The notes beneath the pieces are model-generated. The model had not been told where the DNA came from. It did no database searches and saw only the letters and a program-made list of their open reading frames with translations. A DNA stretch of 64,000 nt, taken from NCBI RefSeq assembly GCF_036370855.1, contig NC_088101.1, positions 65,409,559 through 65,473,558 on the forward strand, in the 5' to 3' direction. This DNA comes from Dromaius novaehollandiae. Taxonomy: Eukaryota > Chordata > Aves > Casuariiformes > Dromaiidae. Within the stretch, counting starts at the first letter, position 1. Each line of letters begins with the position of its first letter. Below, in pieces: positions 41,301 to 50,704 of the stretch. The position numbers and the translations under genes are program-made.

Positions 41301-42477
41301 TATTTCCCAGAGATCCTGCAGAGGATTTTCAACCTTGAAAGACAGAATCTGAAAGCCTAGATGTCTGTCATTTGTAGTACACCTTTCAAAAAGTGTTCAT
41401 GCATAAGCATTGCTTATACATTATAGAAAGTATGGTACTTTAAAAACAGCATGAAATTCTGCCAGTCATAAAATCTCAGTTGCTCTGTGCATGGGCATTT
41501 TGTTTTCTACAGGTCTTCTTGTTCCCCTGAAGATAGTCTTGGGTATGTGTGTCTTGGACTTTTCCATCAGGATCTATTCAGAACCAGCATCTCCTATGAG
41601 AGAGAAGCTACCAAGGACATTTTTCAGCGTACCATCTTTCCCTTTGTGCTCTCACTCTTCTTATTACTTCACCATTTACTTACTTTTGCCTTACCTTATG
41701 TGTACTCATGCTTATTCTGTCGCTACTCCCTTTTTTTGTTTTGTTTTCTCATCTTCTCATTTTAGACTTTCCAAGGGAATGATGCTTTTGCAAGCAATAC
41801 TGATTAATCACAGTTTTCTGTGGCTTGGTGCTTCTTTCCAGGATGTGAGAGAAAGACAGGAATCCATCCTGCAAACTTATAAAGAAAAGAACAGAGTCTA
41901 CAAATGCCTTACACTCATCCCACCAGAGCTTGAACTTATCTCAGTGAATTATGAAGATATTTGCAAAAAGCCTAGTGACTAGATTTGAAAGGAAGTTGAA
42001 GTAGGAAATGGAATAAAATTATTTCATCCAGTTAATTTATGAGGAAGTCAGTAGAAAATGATTTCTTTTTCTTATCTTCTTTTCTCATTTAAGAAACAAA
42101 ACAAGAGACTTCACGTGTGCAGGGAAGTCCAAAATAAAAAAGCAATGTGGGTTTCATATACCATACTAGCTTCTTTTAGGTGTGAAGAGATAAGATATCA
42201 CATATTCTTTTCTTAACTTTCCCCTGCTAAATCAAATATATCTTAATCAAATGAAATTAGTAATGAAATGCAGCCTTTTATAATTTTCTAAAGATAACTT
42301 GAAGTGAATGCAGGTTAGAGTCCATGTCTCACAGGCTGTTACACACAAAAACTTGTTATGGGCAAAAGGGAACTACCATATGTATGAAGTGAAGACAATA
42401 GTCAGTCAAATTAGCTTTAACAGTCTAATAGTCCAGATTATTTAACTGATGGAGAAAAATGTAATTAATAACACTAT
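32371..42477. other. AT-rich sequence, no gene seen
   Basis: About 10 kb of unique-looking sequence. Simple tracts: an interrupted A-rich run at 37945-37970 and a T16 run at 39342-39357. The largest open frame is 163 codons on the plus strand (41491-41982). It begins with hydrophobic, Phe/Ser/Leu-rich sequence and shows no domain, so it is not called as a gene. Confidence 0.5.
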
Positions 42478-42990
42478 TAAAGCTGTTATACCAAAATTTC
42501 CTAGCATCTACCCTTTTTCTCCAGTGTTATACTCACCCTTCCAATGTCCATCTGGGTCCTGAGGCTGCTGATGTTTTCAATCTTCCTCAGGGAGAATGGG
42601 GAGGGTTGCAAGTCATTGGCATCCTGAGGTCTTCACCAGGAGAAAAATGATGTTCATGCTGGAGGTTTGTTCATCTTCAGTCTTCGGACCTGCTTGGGTT
42701 TTTGTGTTTTCTTAGTTCAGTTTGCTTCCTTTCCGCTGGTTCCCAGCTAAGGTTTTAAATTTGCACAGGAACCTCTCCCAGCCTAAACTATGGTTTTTCA
42801 TGCAGTGAATACCTAGTTTGGTCAGACCTGTACTTTAAATAGTATTTGCAGAGCTTCAGTTAAAACAGATGAGGCAGTGGCCACTTGGCCACCAGCCAAC
42901 TGATAAAATAAGCTAAAATCAGACAAGTTCTGTGACCCTGCACAGCCAGATCAGTACAAAGGCTGCAGTCATTTAGTAATAATGGTAAAA
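42478..42990 (-). repeat. Unclassified interspersed repeat, copy B
   Basis: Second copy of the repeat at 13490-14045, in the opposite orientation. Read on the minus strand it carries the same blocks in the same order: GGCTGGTGGCCA..., ACCTTAGCTGGGAACCA, AAACCCAAGCAG, AGGATGCCAATGACTTG, and GATGCTAGGAAATTTTGG. Small indels separate the copies. Flanks outside the block do not align. No target duplication was identified. Confidence 0.7.
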
Positions 42991-45900
42991 GTCATATTTT
43001 CTAGACCATGCAGCACCCCATGACAGAGTTGTCAGGTAAGAAAAGAAAGAGGAAAAACACTAAGTCACAGTCTAGAAAGAATAAATTAACCAAGAAATCT
43101 GAAAGGAATAATCATGAAACTTAATCTGAATTTGTGAGATTTTTCCAGTGTAGAATTATTATCAAAAGGAAGAAATAGGCACATAAAATACTGTCAGATA
43201 ATTCTTTATTAGGTAATGCTGACAAGCTACTTATATGCTAACAGTAGATGATGGATGAATCTGGAAAGCAGCACTGCAGTAGGTAAACAATTTAAAACAA
43301 AGGATTTATATAGCATTTTTTTTTATCTTGCTTATGAATAAATCTGTTCTATTGATACTGGTAGTCCTATTTACTATTTAAGATATTATTTAACGTGAGT
43401 AAGAGTAGCAGAATCTACTTTCTTCTCCAGTGCTTCCAAGCATTTATGCTTGACCCAAGAAAAGGTCATCGAGTAAGATGGTTCATGTCTTTCCAAAACC
43501 AGTTTACATCCTCTGGAAGCATTAAAAATATCAATCTACACCCTTTCAAATACTGTATAGTTTTCTGCAAACAGATTTCAGTCTGTGGATGGCTCAAGAA
43601 GTGCAAACTGAGAATTTTTTTAAGTATTAAAATCAGGATCATTCAAAATTCTAGTTCTAATTGGAACACATAATTGTGGTTTTTTTGAATTAATGTGACT
43701 TTTAAAAAGATATATATATATATTTCTACAAACCCACATTCAATTACAGCATCCAAATTCACTCTTCCTTTGAAGGCTTGGTTGAAAGGCCTGCTTTTCA
43801 ATCGATGTTTTACATGAGCTGGGGAAAAGCCTGAATCGCTGAGCAGCTCAACAGCTGCCGAACCTTCCGCTTGGTGCAAAACCAATAGCTGCAGCAGTCT
43901 GTGTATGTGCGGAAGAACATTTGAGATAACAGGAATCTCAAGGCAAAATTTTTTAGTTAAAAGAGAGAAATGGAGGATCTATTACATATTTTAAGGGGCC
44001 ACACTGAATCAGTTCAGATTTTGCCTACCACACTTAGCTGTAGAATGCAGTAGCAGGGAAAGGGAGCTTTTGGAACATCTACAGATTTTGTCATTTGTTA
44101 AGGGAGTGAATTTTGCATTGTGATCACTTTATATTTTTACCTAGGGAGACCTGAACACTTGGGATTGATGTAAATTCCACCAAGCATATGTATTTTGCAT
44201 CAATTAGACAAACATTGCCAAAATATTTAACATAGCTTAAGATTTTCGTGTCCAGCCATGTGGCATGAGAACACAGATGTATTATTATAATTTGTAATAT
44301 GTATGTATGTGTGTATATATATACATATATACACATGTGCATATATATGTATATATGAAAAAAAACATGCAATATTGTATTATTATTATACCATCTCAGA
44401 GACCTTGCCTGTTAGCCAATGAAACTCCATTCACATGACTGGGAGGCTTTTGCATGACATAACTCTATGAATCATGCAGCTTGCCAGAGCGAAAATGTCT
44501 GTCACTTCTTTTACGTTATCCTCTTAAATGTATTATTTTCAGAATAAATTTATTTCCCAGCATAAGAGCTTGCTAAACCCACATCCACGTTCCCAAGTCT
44601 TTGAATCTACTTAAATCAAATAATGTCAAATAATACATGAAAAAAAAACTCAGAAAGAAAGACTGAATTCATTTTCTTAAAGGAATATATTTATCAGGAT
44701 AGTTATTTAGTAAAGGGATCATGTACTGTATTTGCTAATTTTATCTACAGAAACCACTGAGTGATAAACATTGAAGACTTGAGAATGAGCAGTTTATGCA
44801 TCACAGGAGATGGAGATTACTCAGTACCTGCTTTCATACCATGTATCTATTGCTATCATTCTGCAACTGTTCAATTAAAATGAAATTAAAGCAATATTGT
44901 TCCACCATAATGTTGTGTAGTGGGGCAGCTATATAAATTTGTGGGCTGGGGTTACTGAGAGTGAAAGACCTGTGTGCTATCCAGCAGTATTACCTAATGA
45001 TTGGATTCTTTTTATTGACAAAATATAATAATTAAGGTTATTTTAATTATCTTTTTAAAAATGTAATTTTCATTTGTTTCAGGTATGCAAAGGACTTGTA
45101 TTTGGAATTGTTAGTTAAAAGAAGAAATGTAGAAAGGGTATTTTATCAGAATTTTTAAATGATTAACTTCATTTTTTGAAAGATTTATTATATGATGATG
45201 ATATATTTTTGTAGAAACAGTGAAAACCAAAATAACTTTGGTTAAATATCACTGAGCTGTCCAGCACAATTAAAATTACAAAGTAGATAACATCCAAGTA
45301 GCTACATCTGTCATAAAATGCTCTATTTTTGTGCTGACTGAAGTACTAAGAATTATGTCAAAATATATAACAAAGATGTTTTCCTAACAAAAGTAAAGTT
45401 CATTTTATTTGACATTTTGTTTGGAAAAATTGTAAAGTTTATTTTTTAAATGTACAGAAACCAATTATCTATCACCACAGGAAAGACTATTACTTTGTGA
45501 TCTCTTCATTTGGATTTCTTATCTGTAATAAGAGATAGAATATTACTACATTGCTCTTGGGGCAGCCAGGAGGGAGACCATGAATCTTCTTTATATCATT
45601 TCTAGTCTTTCTGTGCAAACAGAGTATGCTCTTTGATAGTCATGGATAGCTGTTTCCCCTAATACAAAGTTAAAGTTTAGTCTAGTGTTCATCTGATTAA
45701 TTCCTGAGGTGCAAAGGTATGGACACAGTTCTGCAAATCTTGTTCTGTCTGGCATAAATATATAGTGATATGCTTACAGTCAATAACTTCCTTACATCTG
45801 CATATGTATTTGATCACAACATGTGTCAGTTCAAATAGACATCCTGAAAATGGCATATTGAACTTTCAGTTTCTCACTGTAAATTTACAGCAGCTGATGA

Positions 45901-46730
45901 ATTTACCCTGTAAGAATTTAATATGTACCCTTTTAGGGAGACAGCCTACAGGTTAAATTAGAATTGACAGACCAAATGCTTTTAATTTTTTTTTCTGATG
46001 GTAAACCATTAAGCCTTCATCTAGCCATTTTGTAACAAACAGTCCTCATTACAAAGGAAATCAGTGAATGCTTTTATTTCTCTTGAAGAAAATGCAATTA
46101 AAATGAAATAATTCATCCTCTTCTGTGGAAACTGCTTGAAAGATGTAAAATGTTGTGCTTAAATAGGCCTTAGAGTATACTAAACAACAATCTAAGCAAT
46201 CTAATTTGTATTCTCAGAAGACAATCTAAAAGGTCATGCTGGTTCTTCCTTGCATTAAAACAGAGTAACTTTACAGGTTAGTGTAATTTAGGTTTGCCAG
46301 GGTTTTTTCTTGTGGTTTTTAGTGTTGCTGAAAGAAAAGCCTTCCAGCCTAATATTTGGACAAAAGAACAATCTCTTACATTATTGATCTGATAGCTAAT
46401 CTCAACTCATAACTGCTCATCTTGTTAAACTGACAACATAGAAATATATTGCACAGTGTGGAACTAAATCACACTTTCTTTTTTCTTTGGTTGCTTTTTT
46501 ATTTTTACGATGGTTAACAGTACATTGCATTGAGATTGGGAAATGATTAGGGCAGGAATTATCTGTAATGCAATAACAATACTGCTACTGGGAAATAGAA
46601 TATTGAATTGCAATAGCCGAACAGGGTCAGGCAGGCCTCCTGAGAGCCTGCGAAGGAGAGGAGAATGGATAGTCACATCGGTCATGATAATATCTCCTTT
46701 AATTTGATAATGAATATTATATATTTATGT
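42991..46730. other. AT-rich sequence with TA/TG microsatellites, no gene seen
   Basis: Simple repeats: (TA)n at 43711-43722 and a mixed TG/TA cluster at 44299-44357. A slightly GC-richer, CpG-bearing patch lies at 43790-43905. No gene was recognised. Confidence 0.5.
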
Positions 46731-46831
46731 TTGTATGTATGTGTGTGCATATATATATGTGGGGGAGGTGCATGCACACACATATACATATTTATACACA
46801 GACATACACACACACACACACACACACACAC
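46731..46831. repeat. TG/TA/CA microsatellite, provirus insertion site (left part)
   Basis: Mixed TATG, TA and CA simple sequence ending in an unbroken CA run at 46807-46831, directly abutting the LTR at 46832. The CA run resumes on the other side of the provirus at 53202. Confidence 0.9.
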
Positions 46832-47061
46832 TGTCGCCTTCTGATGCGACACTCTCCCGTTCGCCTGAGACGGCACGGAGGCTCCCCCAGCCTCCGGGCC
46901 AATGAGCACTGACACCAATATGAGGATGCTGCAAATGGCGTTTATTGTACGCATGTATTTGCTTATATACCTACAAGCATACTGCTATCTCTACATCATA
47001 TCCTTCCTCTTCCTTCCTCTTTCCGTGCCATCGCGAGATCTTCCGATCGCCGTTCCCTACA
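46832..47061 (-). mobile_element. 3' LTR of the provirus
   Basis: 230 bp; in sense orientation it starts TGTAGGG at 47061 and ends GGCGACA at 46832. TATA box TATATAAG at 46962-46969, polyadenylation signal AATAAA at 46941-46946, then GCCATTTGC, where the R region would begin (about 46939). The AATAAA just upstream of a GCCATTT-type cap site is the alpharetrovirus arrangement. It differs from the 5' LTR at three sites, two of them CpG transitions (near positions 46836 and 47013-47016). Confidence 0.95.
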
Positions 47062-47074
47062 TCTCCCCCTCCCC
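47062..47074 (-). promoter_or_regulatory. Polypurine tract
   Basis: Minus-strand GGGGAGGGGGAGA directly abuts the 3' LTR start. It is the expected primer site for plus-strand DNA synthesis. Confidence 0.9.
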
Positions 47075-47097
47075 ATGCTTTGACTATGCTATTTGCT

Positions 47098-47637
47098 TTA
47101 AATTGCCGTGTCGCGGGTTAAGCGTTCATAGTGTGGGTGTGGGTGGGACCACCCCTTTTCTAGCAGTTGTCTTACCAAGCATCTAAACACTAGTCTACAT
47201 ACTAATATACCTAGCACGAGCATCAGTAGCAGGTGCAACTCTTCTATTACTAATTGCCTGGCCCATGGTCCTAGCCCAAGCCAATTACCACTACTGAACC
47301 CAGAAGGTCAAGCTCTTGCGGGTCCCAGGGCAATGACGCATTCAGCGTGTCAATGCTCTCTCAGCTTTGGTAGGTCTACGGTCAAATTCAATGGGACCCC
47401 TATTAAGCATGTCTTAAAAGGGCTGCCCCACACCCACCAACGTCAGGCAAAATTGCTTATTTCCTGTCCGGTTTGCCAGGTGAGCCATAGATTGTTACTA
47501 CCCCATTTCGCTAACATTGGTTCGCCTTTCACCCCTTGGAGTCCCAGTCCCAGCATCGCTACGAGGAGAGCTACTTGGGTTGCTCCCCCTGCCATCTTCT
47601 CGGGTTTTCTGGTTACGCGTTCTTCTTGTGGTTTCAC
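47098..47637 (-). pseudogene. env: env remnant, internally deleted, with in-frame stops
   Basis: One minus-strand frame of about 180 codons between pol and the polypurine tract. It opens with ATG and a 64-codon open stretch. That has a basic N-terminal part, then a hydrophobic signal-peptide-like core (around residues 20-36), a probable cleavage site and the start of a surface-subunit-like sequence. The frame is then interrupted by TGA near 47444, and by two further stops near 47350 and 47307. It ends with a strongly hydrophobic membrane-anchor-like segment (about 47170-47240) and a short His/Arg-containing cytoplasmic tail, with a TAA at 47098. Retroviral Env is normally about three times longer, so most of the surface and transmembrane ectodomain is missing. 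Entry function is lost. The assignment rests on position and architecture; no env motif of the ectodomain survives. Confidence 0.75.
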
Positions 47638-47744
47638 GCGCCTTTTCTCATCTGTTCTTCTTCTCCTGTCTGCTGTCTTTGCTGCTAGAAGGGATCATCA
47701 GCTTTTCAGGGTGGTCCTCCCCTGCAATAAAACTCAGACATTCA

Positions 47745-50336
47745 TTAATTCACCTGACTCTCTGCTTCCTGTCTTGTCCTTGCCCTGAGGTCTGGGCGCA
47801 CCCACTTCATAGGGACCCATCTTACCATTTCTCCCTGCCTGACCACTGCATACCCTCGTCCTTGGGTTACCAGCTGCCACCCCTCTTCCCATTCCCCTTT
47901 TTCCGGGATTCGAACCTTTACGTCTGGTCCCTCGTGCATCGCTCGGACCACCCAATGCTTTTCCGCTGGCGTTTTGTTCTCCTCCCCCCTGATGAACTGA
48001 TTCAGACCGAATAAGGCGCGCATAATTATTTCTGATTGTTTGTGCGCGGGGATTCTTTGTGTATATCCTTCCCCCTCCCCAAGAATCTCGATCCTTTGCT
48101 TTAAAGTGCGGTTTGCTCGCTCGACAATGGCTTGACCTGTGCTATTATAGGCAATACCGTGCACTAGCTTAATTCCCCACCGTACGGCCCATTCTCTCGT
48201 GCTTTGCGCTGTGAAACACGTGCCGTTGTCTGTTTTAATAGTTTCTGGGGCACCCAGCCAGGCCATTGCCGTGTGCCAATGCAACTGTGCCGCCCACGCT
48301 GTGACTCGTTTATGTTGGGTCGCAACGATGATACCGCTGTGTGTGTCTACTGTGACAGCCAGCCAGGGCCGTGGTCGAAGTCGCTGGCACATTGTGAAGT
48401 CCGTTTGCCATATTTGGTTTCCTTTCAGCCCCCTGGGGTTGATGCCGGCGCCCCACAGGGGTTTTTTTTGGCAATACGGGCAAGTCGCAACCACTTCATG
48501 AGCCATGGTGAGGGGGATGTTGCAGCTTTTTGCCAGTGCTTTTGCACCAACATGGAGAAGGTCGTGCACCTGCCTTGCTTCTGCGACTGTCCACACACCT
48601 TTGGCCGCTTGATCGGCTTTATTGTTGCCTTCTTGGTACACTCCTTGGATTGCCTCATGACTCCGAACATGAATAACAGAGGCAGTGGCCCGCCGTTGTT
48701 GTAGGGCTTCTTCTAGCATTAGCGCAATGGGCGATCCGGCCCATCCGGGATATGACATGTTGTGTAACAATTTAAAGACGAACATGGAGTCTGTCACTAC
48801 ATTCAAATGCTCTTCTGGCCACATTTGCAATGCCTGCGCCACAGCTCGGGCCTCTAGATGCTGTACGCTACTGTCCGGCTCGCTGATCTTCACTCGGTGC
48901 CATTGGGCCTTCTGATCTTGCCACACAACGACCGCTGCCCTGGTCACCGATGACGCGTCGGTGAACACTGTGCGCCCTGGTGCAGGTCGCTGTAGCACTC
49001 GGGCTTTCAGATGGGGCCGAAGGACGGAGAGGTACGTATACATCTCCAGCACAGGCGATAATCTGATTGTTCCTGGGAATCCTTCTAAAGCTATTGCTAT
49101 ACTATCTTGTTTCTGGACCACGCTGTCCCATTGACTCCTTTTTACCGGCAGGTAAATGGACTCAGGCTCCTTCGCGAAGTGCCGAACGGTGGCGGTTCGT
49201 CCCTTCTGTATCATCTGTGCCAACGCTGTTACGATTGTGACATATGCCGTACTTATTTGGTTTGACACTATCCACCATACGACTTCCGGACGCTCCGGCG
49301 TCCCTTGTCCTAGAACGCCTATGGCTCCTGTTCTTGTAACTGCCACGTACAGATTGATTGGTCTGGCCGGGTCGTATCTCGTTACTCCGCCCTTTGCCAT
49401 GAGATCTTCTATTTTTCGGAGGGCTTCTAACGCGTTCGGTGTCAACTGCCTCGGTTCCCATGGTTTGTGGCCCTTGAGCAACTCGAGCAGTGGCTCCATC
49501 CACTCCTTGGGAATACCTATCAGCCCTCGCAGCCATTGGAGAGCTCCAACCAATTGCTGTACATCATGCAACGTTCGTATCTCTTTATTGAGCTTTATCG
49601 GCTGTGGGACTACAGCTCTGGGGAGGATGGTGGTTCCCAGATAGTCGACAGATTCTCCCCTTTGCGTTTTCGCTTTCCGGACGTACAATCCCGCTTCATT
49701 TAGGCAGTTAATTACTGCCTGTTCTGCCTGATCGGTTTCTTGCTGGGTCTCTGCAGCTATTAGGAGGTCGTCCATGTAATGGATGATAAGCGCGCGCGGG
49801 AACTGCGCTCTTACTGGCTGCAATACCTTAGCTACTGCCGCCTGACAAATCGTAGGTGAATTTTTCATGCCCTGCGGGAGGACTGTCCATTGATATCGCG
49901 CTGCTGGCTCCTGCAGATTCTCTGAGGGCAGTGTGAAGGCAAATCGAGCTTTGTCCTGAGGGGCTAATGGTATAGAGAAAAAGCAATCTTGGATATCCAT
50001 CACCACCACTGGCCAATTCTTTGGTATTGCTGATGGTAGTGGCAACCCTGGCTGGAGGGCACCCATCGCTTCCATCTGCTGATTTACCGCTCGTAGGTCG
50101 TGCAGTAATCGAAATTTAGACTTATCCTTTTTGTGTATCACAAATATAGGAGTGTTCCAGGGACTGTGGCTTTCCTCCAGGTGTCCCTGCTCTAATTCTC
50201 TACTTACTATTTGTCGGGCAGCCGCCAATTTGTCCGCTGTCAATGGCCACTGCTCTACCCACACAGGCTCATTGGAGCACCATGTCAGCGGGACAGCGAA
50301 ATGAGCCCCGAGGAGGTAGGCAGTGGCCCTTACCCT
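47745..50336 (-). CDS. pol: Pol: reverse transcriptase, RNase H and integrase (full length, open)
   Basis: About 863 codons, entered by a -1 shift from pro at 50336; there is no ATG at the start. Counting residues from the GTG at 50264: the reverse transcriptase has the first catalytic aspartate in VVMDIQDCFF (Asp90) and YMDD at 163-166. RNase H has Asp436 (FTDAS), Glu471, Asp492 (VTDS) and Asp551. Integrase has the zinc-binding HHCC set (His567, His571, Cys595, Cys598) and the DDE triad Asp622 (WQTDFT), Asp679 (KTDNG) and Glu715 (VERANRTLK), with 35 residues between the last two. No stop or frameshift was seen. The protein copies genomic RNA into DNA and integrates it. YMDD plus GC-rich codon use fits class II retroviruses. 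No dUTPase or GPY/F extension was identified. It would be made only by ribosomes that shift twice from gag. Confidence 0.96.
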   Translation of the reverse strand, partial: RVRATAYLLGAHFAVPLTWCSNEPVWVEQWPLTADKLAAARQIVSRELEQGHLEESHSPWNTPIFVIHKKDKSKFRLLHDLRAVNQQMEAMGALQPGLPLPSAIPKNWPVVVMDIQDCFFSIPLAPQDKARFAFTLPSENLQEPAARYQWTVLPQGMKNSPTICQAAVAKVLQPVRAQFPRALIIHYMDDLLIAAETQQETDQAEQAVINCLNEAGLYVRKAKTQRGESVDYLGTTILPRAVVPQPIKLNKEIRTLHDVQQLVGALQWLRGLIGIPKEWMEPLLELLKGHKPWEPRQLTPNALEALRKIEDLMAKGGVTRYDPARPINLYVAVTRTGAIGVLGQGTPERPEVVWWIVSNQISTAYVTIVTALAQMIQKGRTATVRHFAKEPESIYLPVKRSQWDSVVQKQDSIAIALEGFPGTIRLSPVLEMYTYLSVLRPHLKARVLQRPAPGRTVFTDASSVTRAAVVVWQDQKAQWHRVKISEPDSSVQHLEARAVAQALQMWPEEHLNVVTDSMFVFKLLHNMSYPGWAGSPIALMLEEALQQRRATASVIHVRSHEAIQGVYQEGNNKADQAAKGVWTVAEARQVHDLLHVGAKALAKSCNIPLTMAHEVVATCPYCQKKPLWGAGINPRGLKGNQIWQTDFTMCQRLRPRPWLAVTVDTHSGIIVATQHKRVTAWAAQLHWHTAMAWLGAPETIKTDNGTCFTAQSTREWAVRWGIKLVHGIAYNSTGQAIVERANRTLKQRIEILGEGEGYTQRIPAHKQSEIIMRALFGLNQFIRGEENKTPAEKHWVVRAMHEGPDVKVRIPEKGEWEEGWQLVTQGRGYAVVRQGEMVRWVPMKWVRPDLRARTRQEAESQVN

Positions 50337-50342
50337 AAATTT
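50245..50342 (-). promoter_or_regulatory. pro-pol -1 ribosomal frameshift signal
   Basis: Slippery heptamer A AAT TTA at 50336-50342 in the pro frame, five codons including the slippery pair before the pro stop region; pro ends at 50330. Seven bases later a long hairpin begins. 50315-50328 (GGCCACTGCCTACC) pairs with 50245-50259 (GGTAGAGCAGTGGCC) over 14 bp with one bulged A. A second stem, GGCTCATT at 50300-50307 with AATGAGCC at 50266-50273, is nested inside. The same heptamer with a long bulged stem drives Gag-Pol shifting in Rous sarcoma virus. Pairing was worked out by hand. Confidence 0.9.
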
Positions 50343-50698
50343 GTCAGGTGAAAGCCGCTTTGCAATAAGGCATCTCGCCCTAACAATGGTTCCCCTATGG
50401 CAGTTATGTACGGCCGCACACGGATGATCTGAGCAGGCCTATCCGGGTCCTCCAATACAATTGTGATATCGGTTTCAGAAATCATAGCCTCCGCCCTGCC
50501 TCCCACTCCATCTAATGAGCTTGCCACTTTTGCTGGCCAACTCGATGGCCACAACCACGAGGGCACACATGTAACATCTGCCCCCGTATCTAGCATCATT
50601 ATTAAGGGGATGCTAGGAGGACCCGCCCCTGGTGGGCCTATCAGATGCGCTTTCACTTGGGGTCTCTTCTCACACCCTAAGACCAGGGCCACGCGGGG
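50330..50698 (-). CDS. pro: Pro: retroviral aspartic protease
   Basis: About 122 codons plus stop, entered by a -1 shift from gag at the G GGA AAC heptamer. Active-site loop LDTGADVT (codons around 50580-50600), the WPSSWP segment, and the C-terminal GRD motif in LLGRDALLQ. It ends LTNLG just at the next slippery site. The length is close to the 124 residues of alpharetroviral protease, and the ending near the shift site is also similar. But alpharetroviral protease is fused in frame to gag and usually has DSG, whereas here it has DTG and a separate frame. No dUTPase domain precedes it, unlike typical betaretroviral pro. The open frame extends upstream to 50875, but that part overlaps nucleocapsid in another frame and has no protease content. 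Confidence 0.93.
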   Translation of the reverse strand, partial: PRVALVLGCEKRPQVKAHLIGPPGAGPPSIPLIMMLDTGADVTCVPSWLWPSSWPAKVASSLDGVGGRAEAMISETDITIVLEDPDRPAQIIRVRPYITAIGEPLLGRDALLQSGFHLTNLG

Positions 50699-50704
50699 TT
50701 TCCC
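50627..50704 (-). promoter_or_regulatory. gag-pro -1 ribosomal frameshift signal
   Basis: Heptamer G GGA AAC at 50698-50704, in the gag frame seven codons before the gag stop at 50677. The same heptamer is used at gag-pro by type D betaretroviruses. Nine bases downstream, CCCTGGT (50682-50688) can pair with ACCAGGG (50627-50633), and a competing GGTCT/AGACC pairing lies between them. The protease frame is -1 to gag, as the site requires. Confidence 0.88.

Noticed and set aside
41491..41982. 163-codon open frame, plus strand
   Set aside because: Longest non-viral frame, but Phe/Ser/Leu-rich with no domain, no repeat of codon bias, and AT-rich surroundings; expected by chance in 64 kb.
46682..46954. 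Open frame running through the LTR and CA repeat
   Set aside because: The same LTR-derived residues recur at 52852-53094, and the rest is microsatellite translation.
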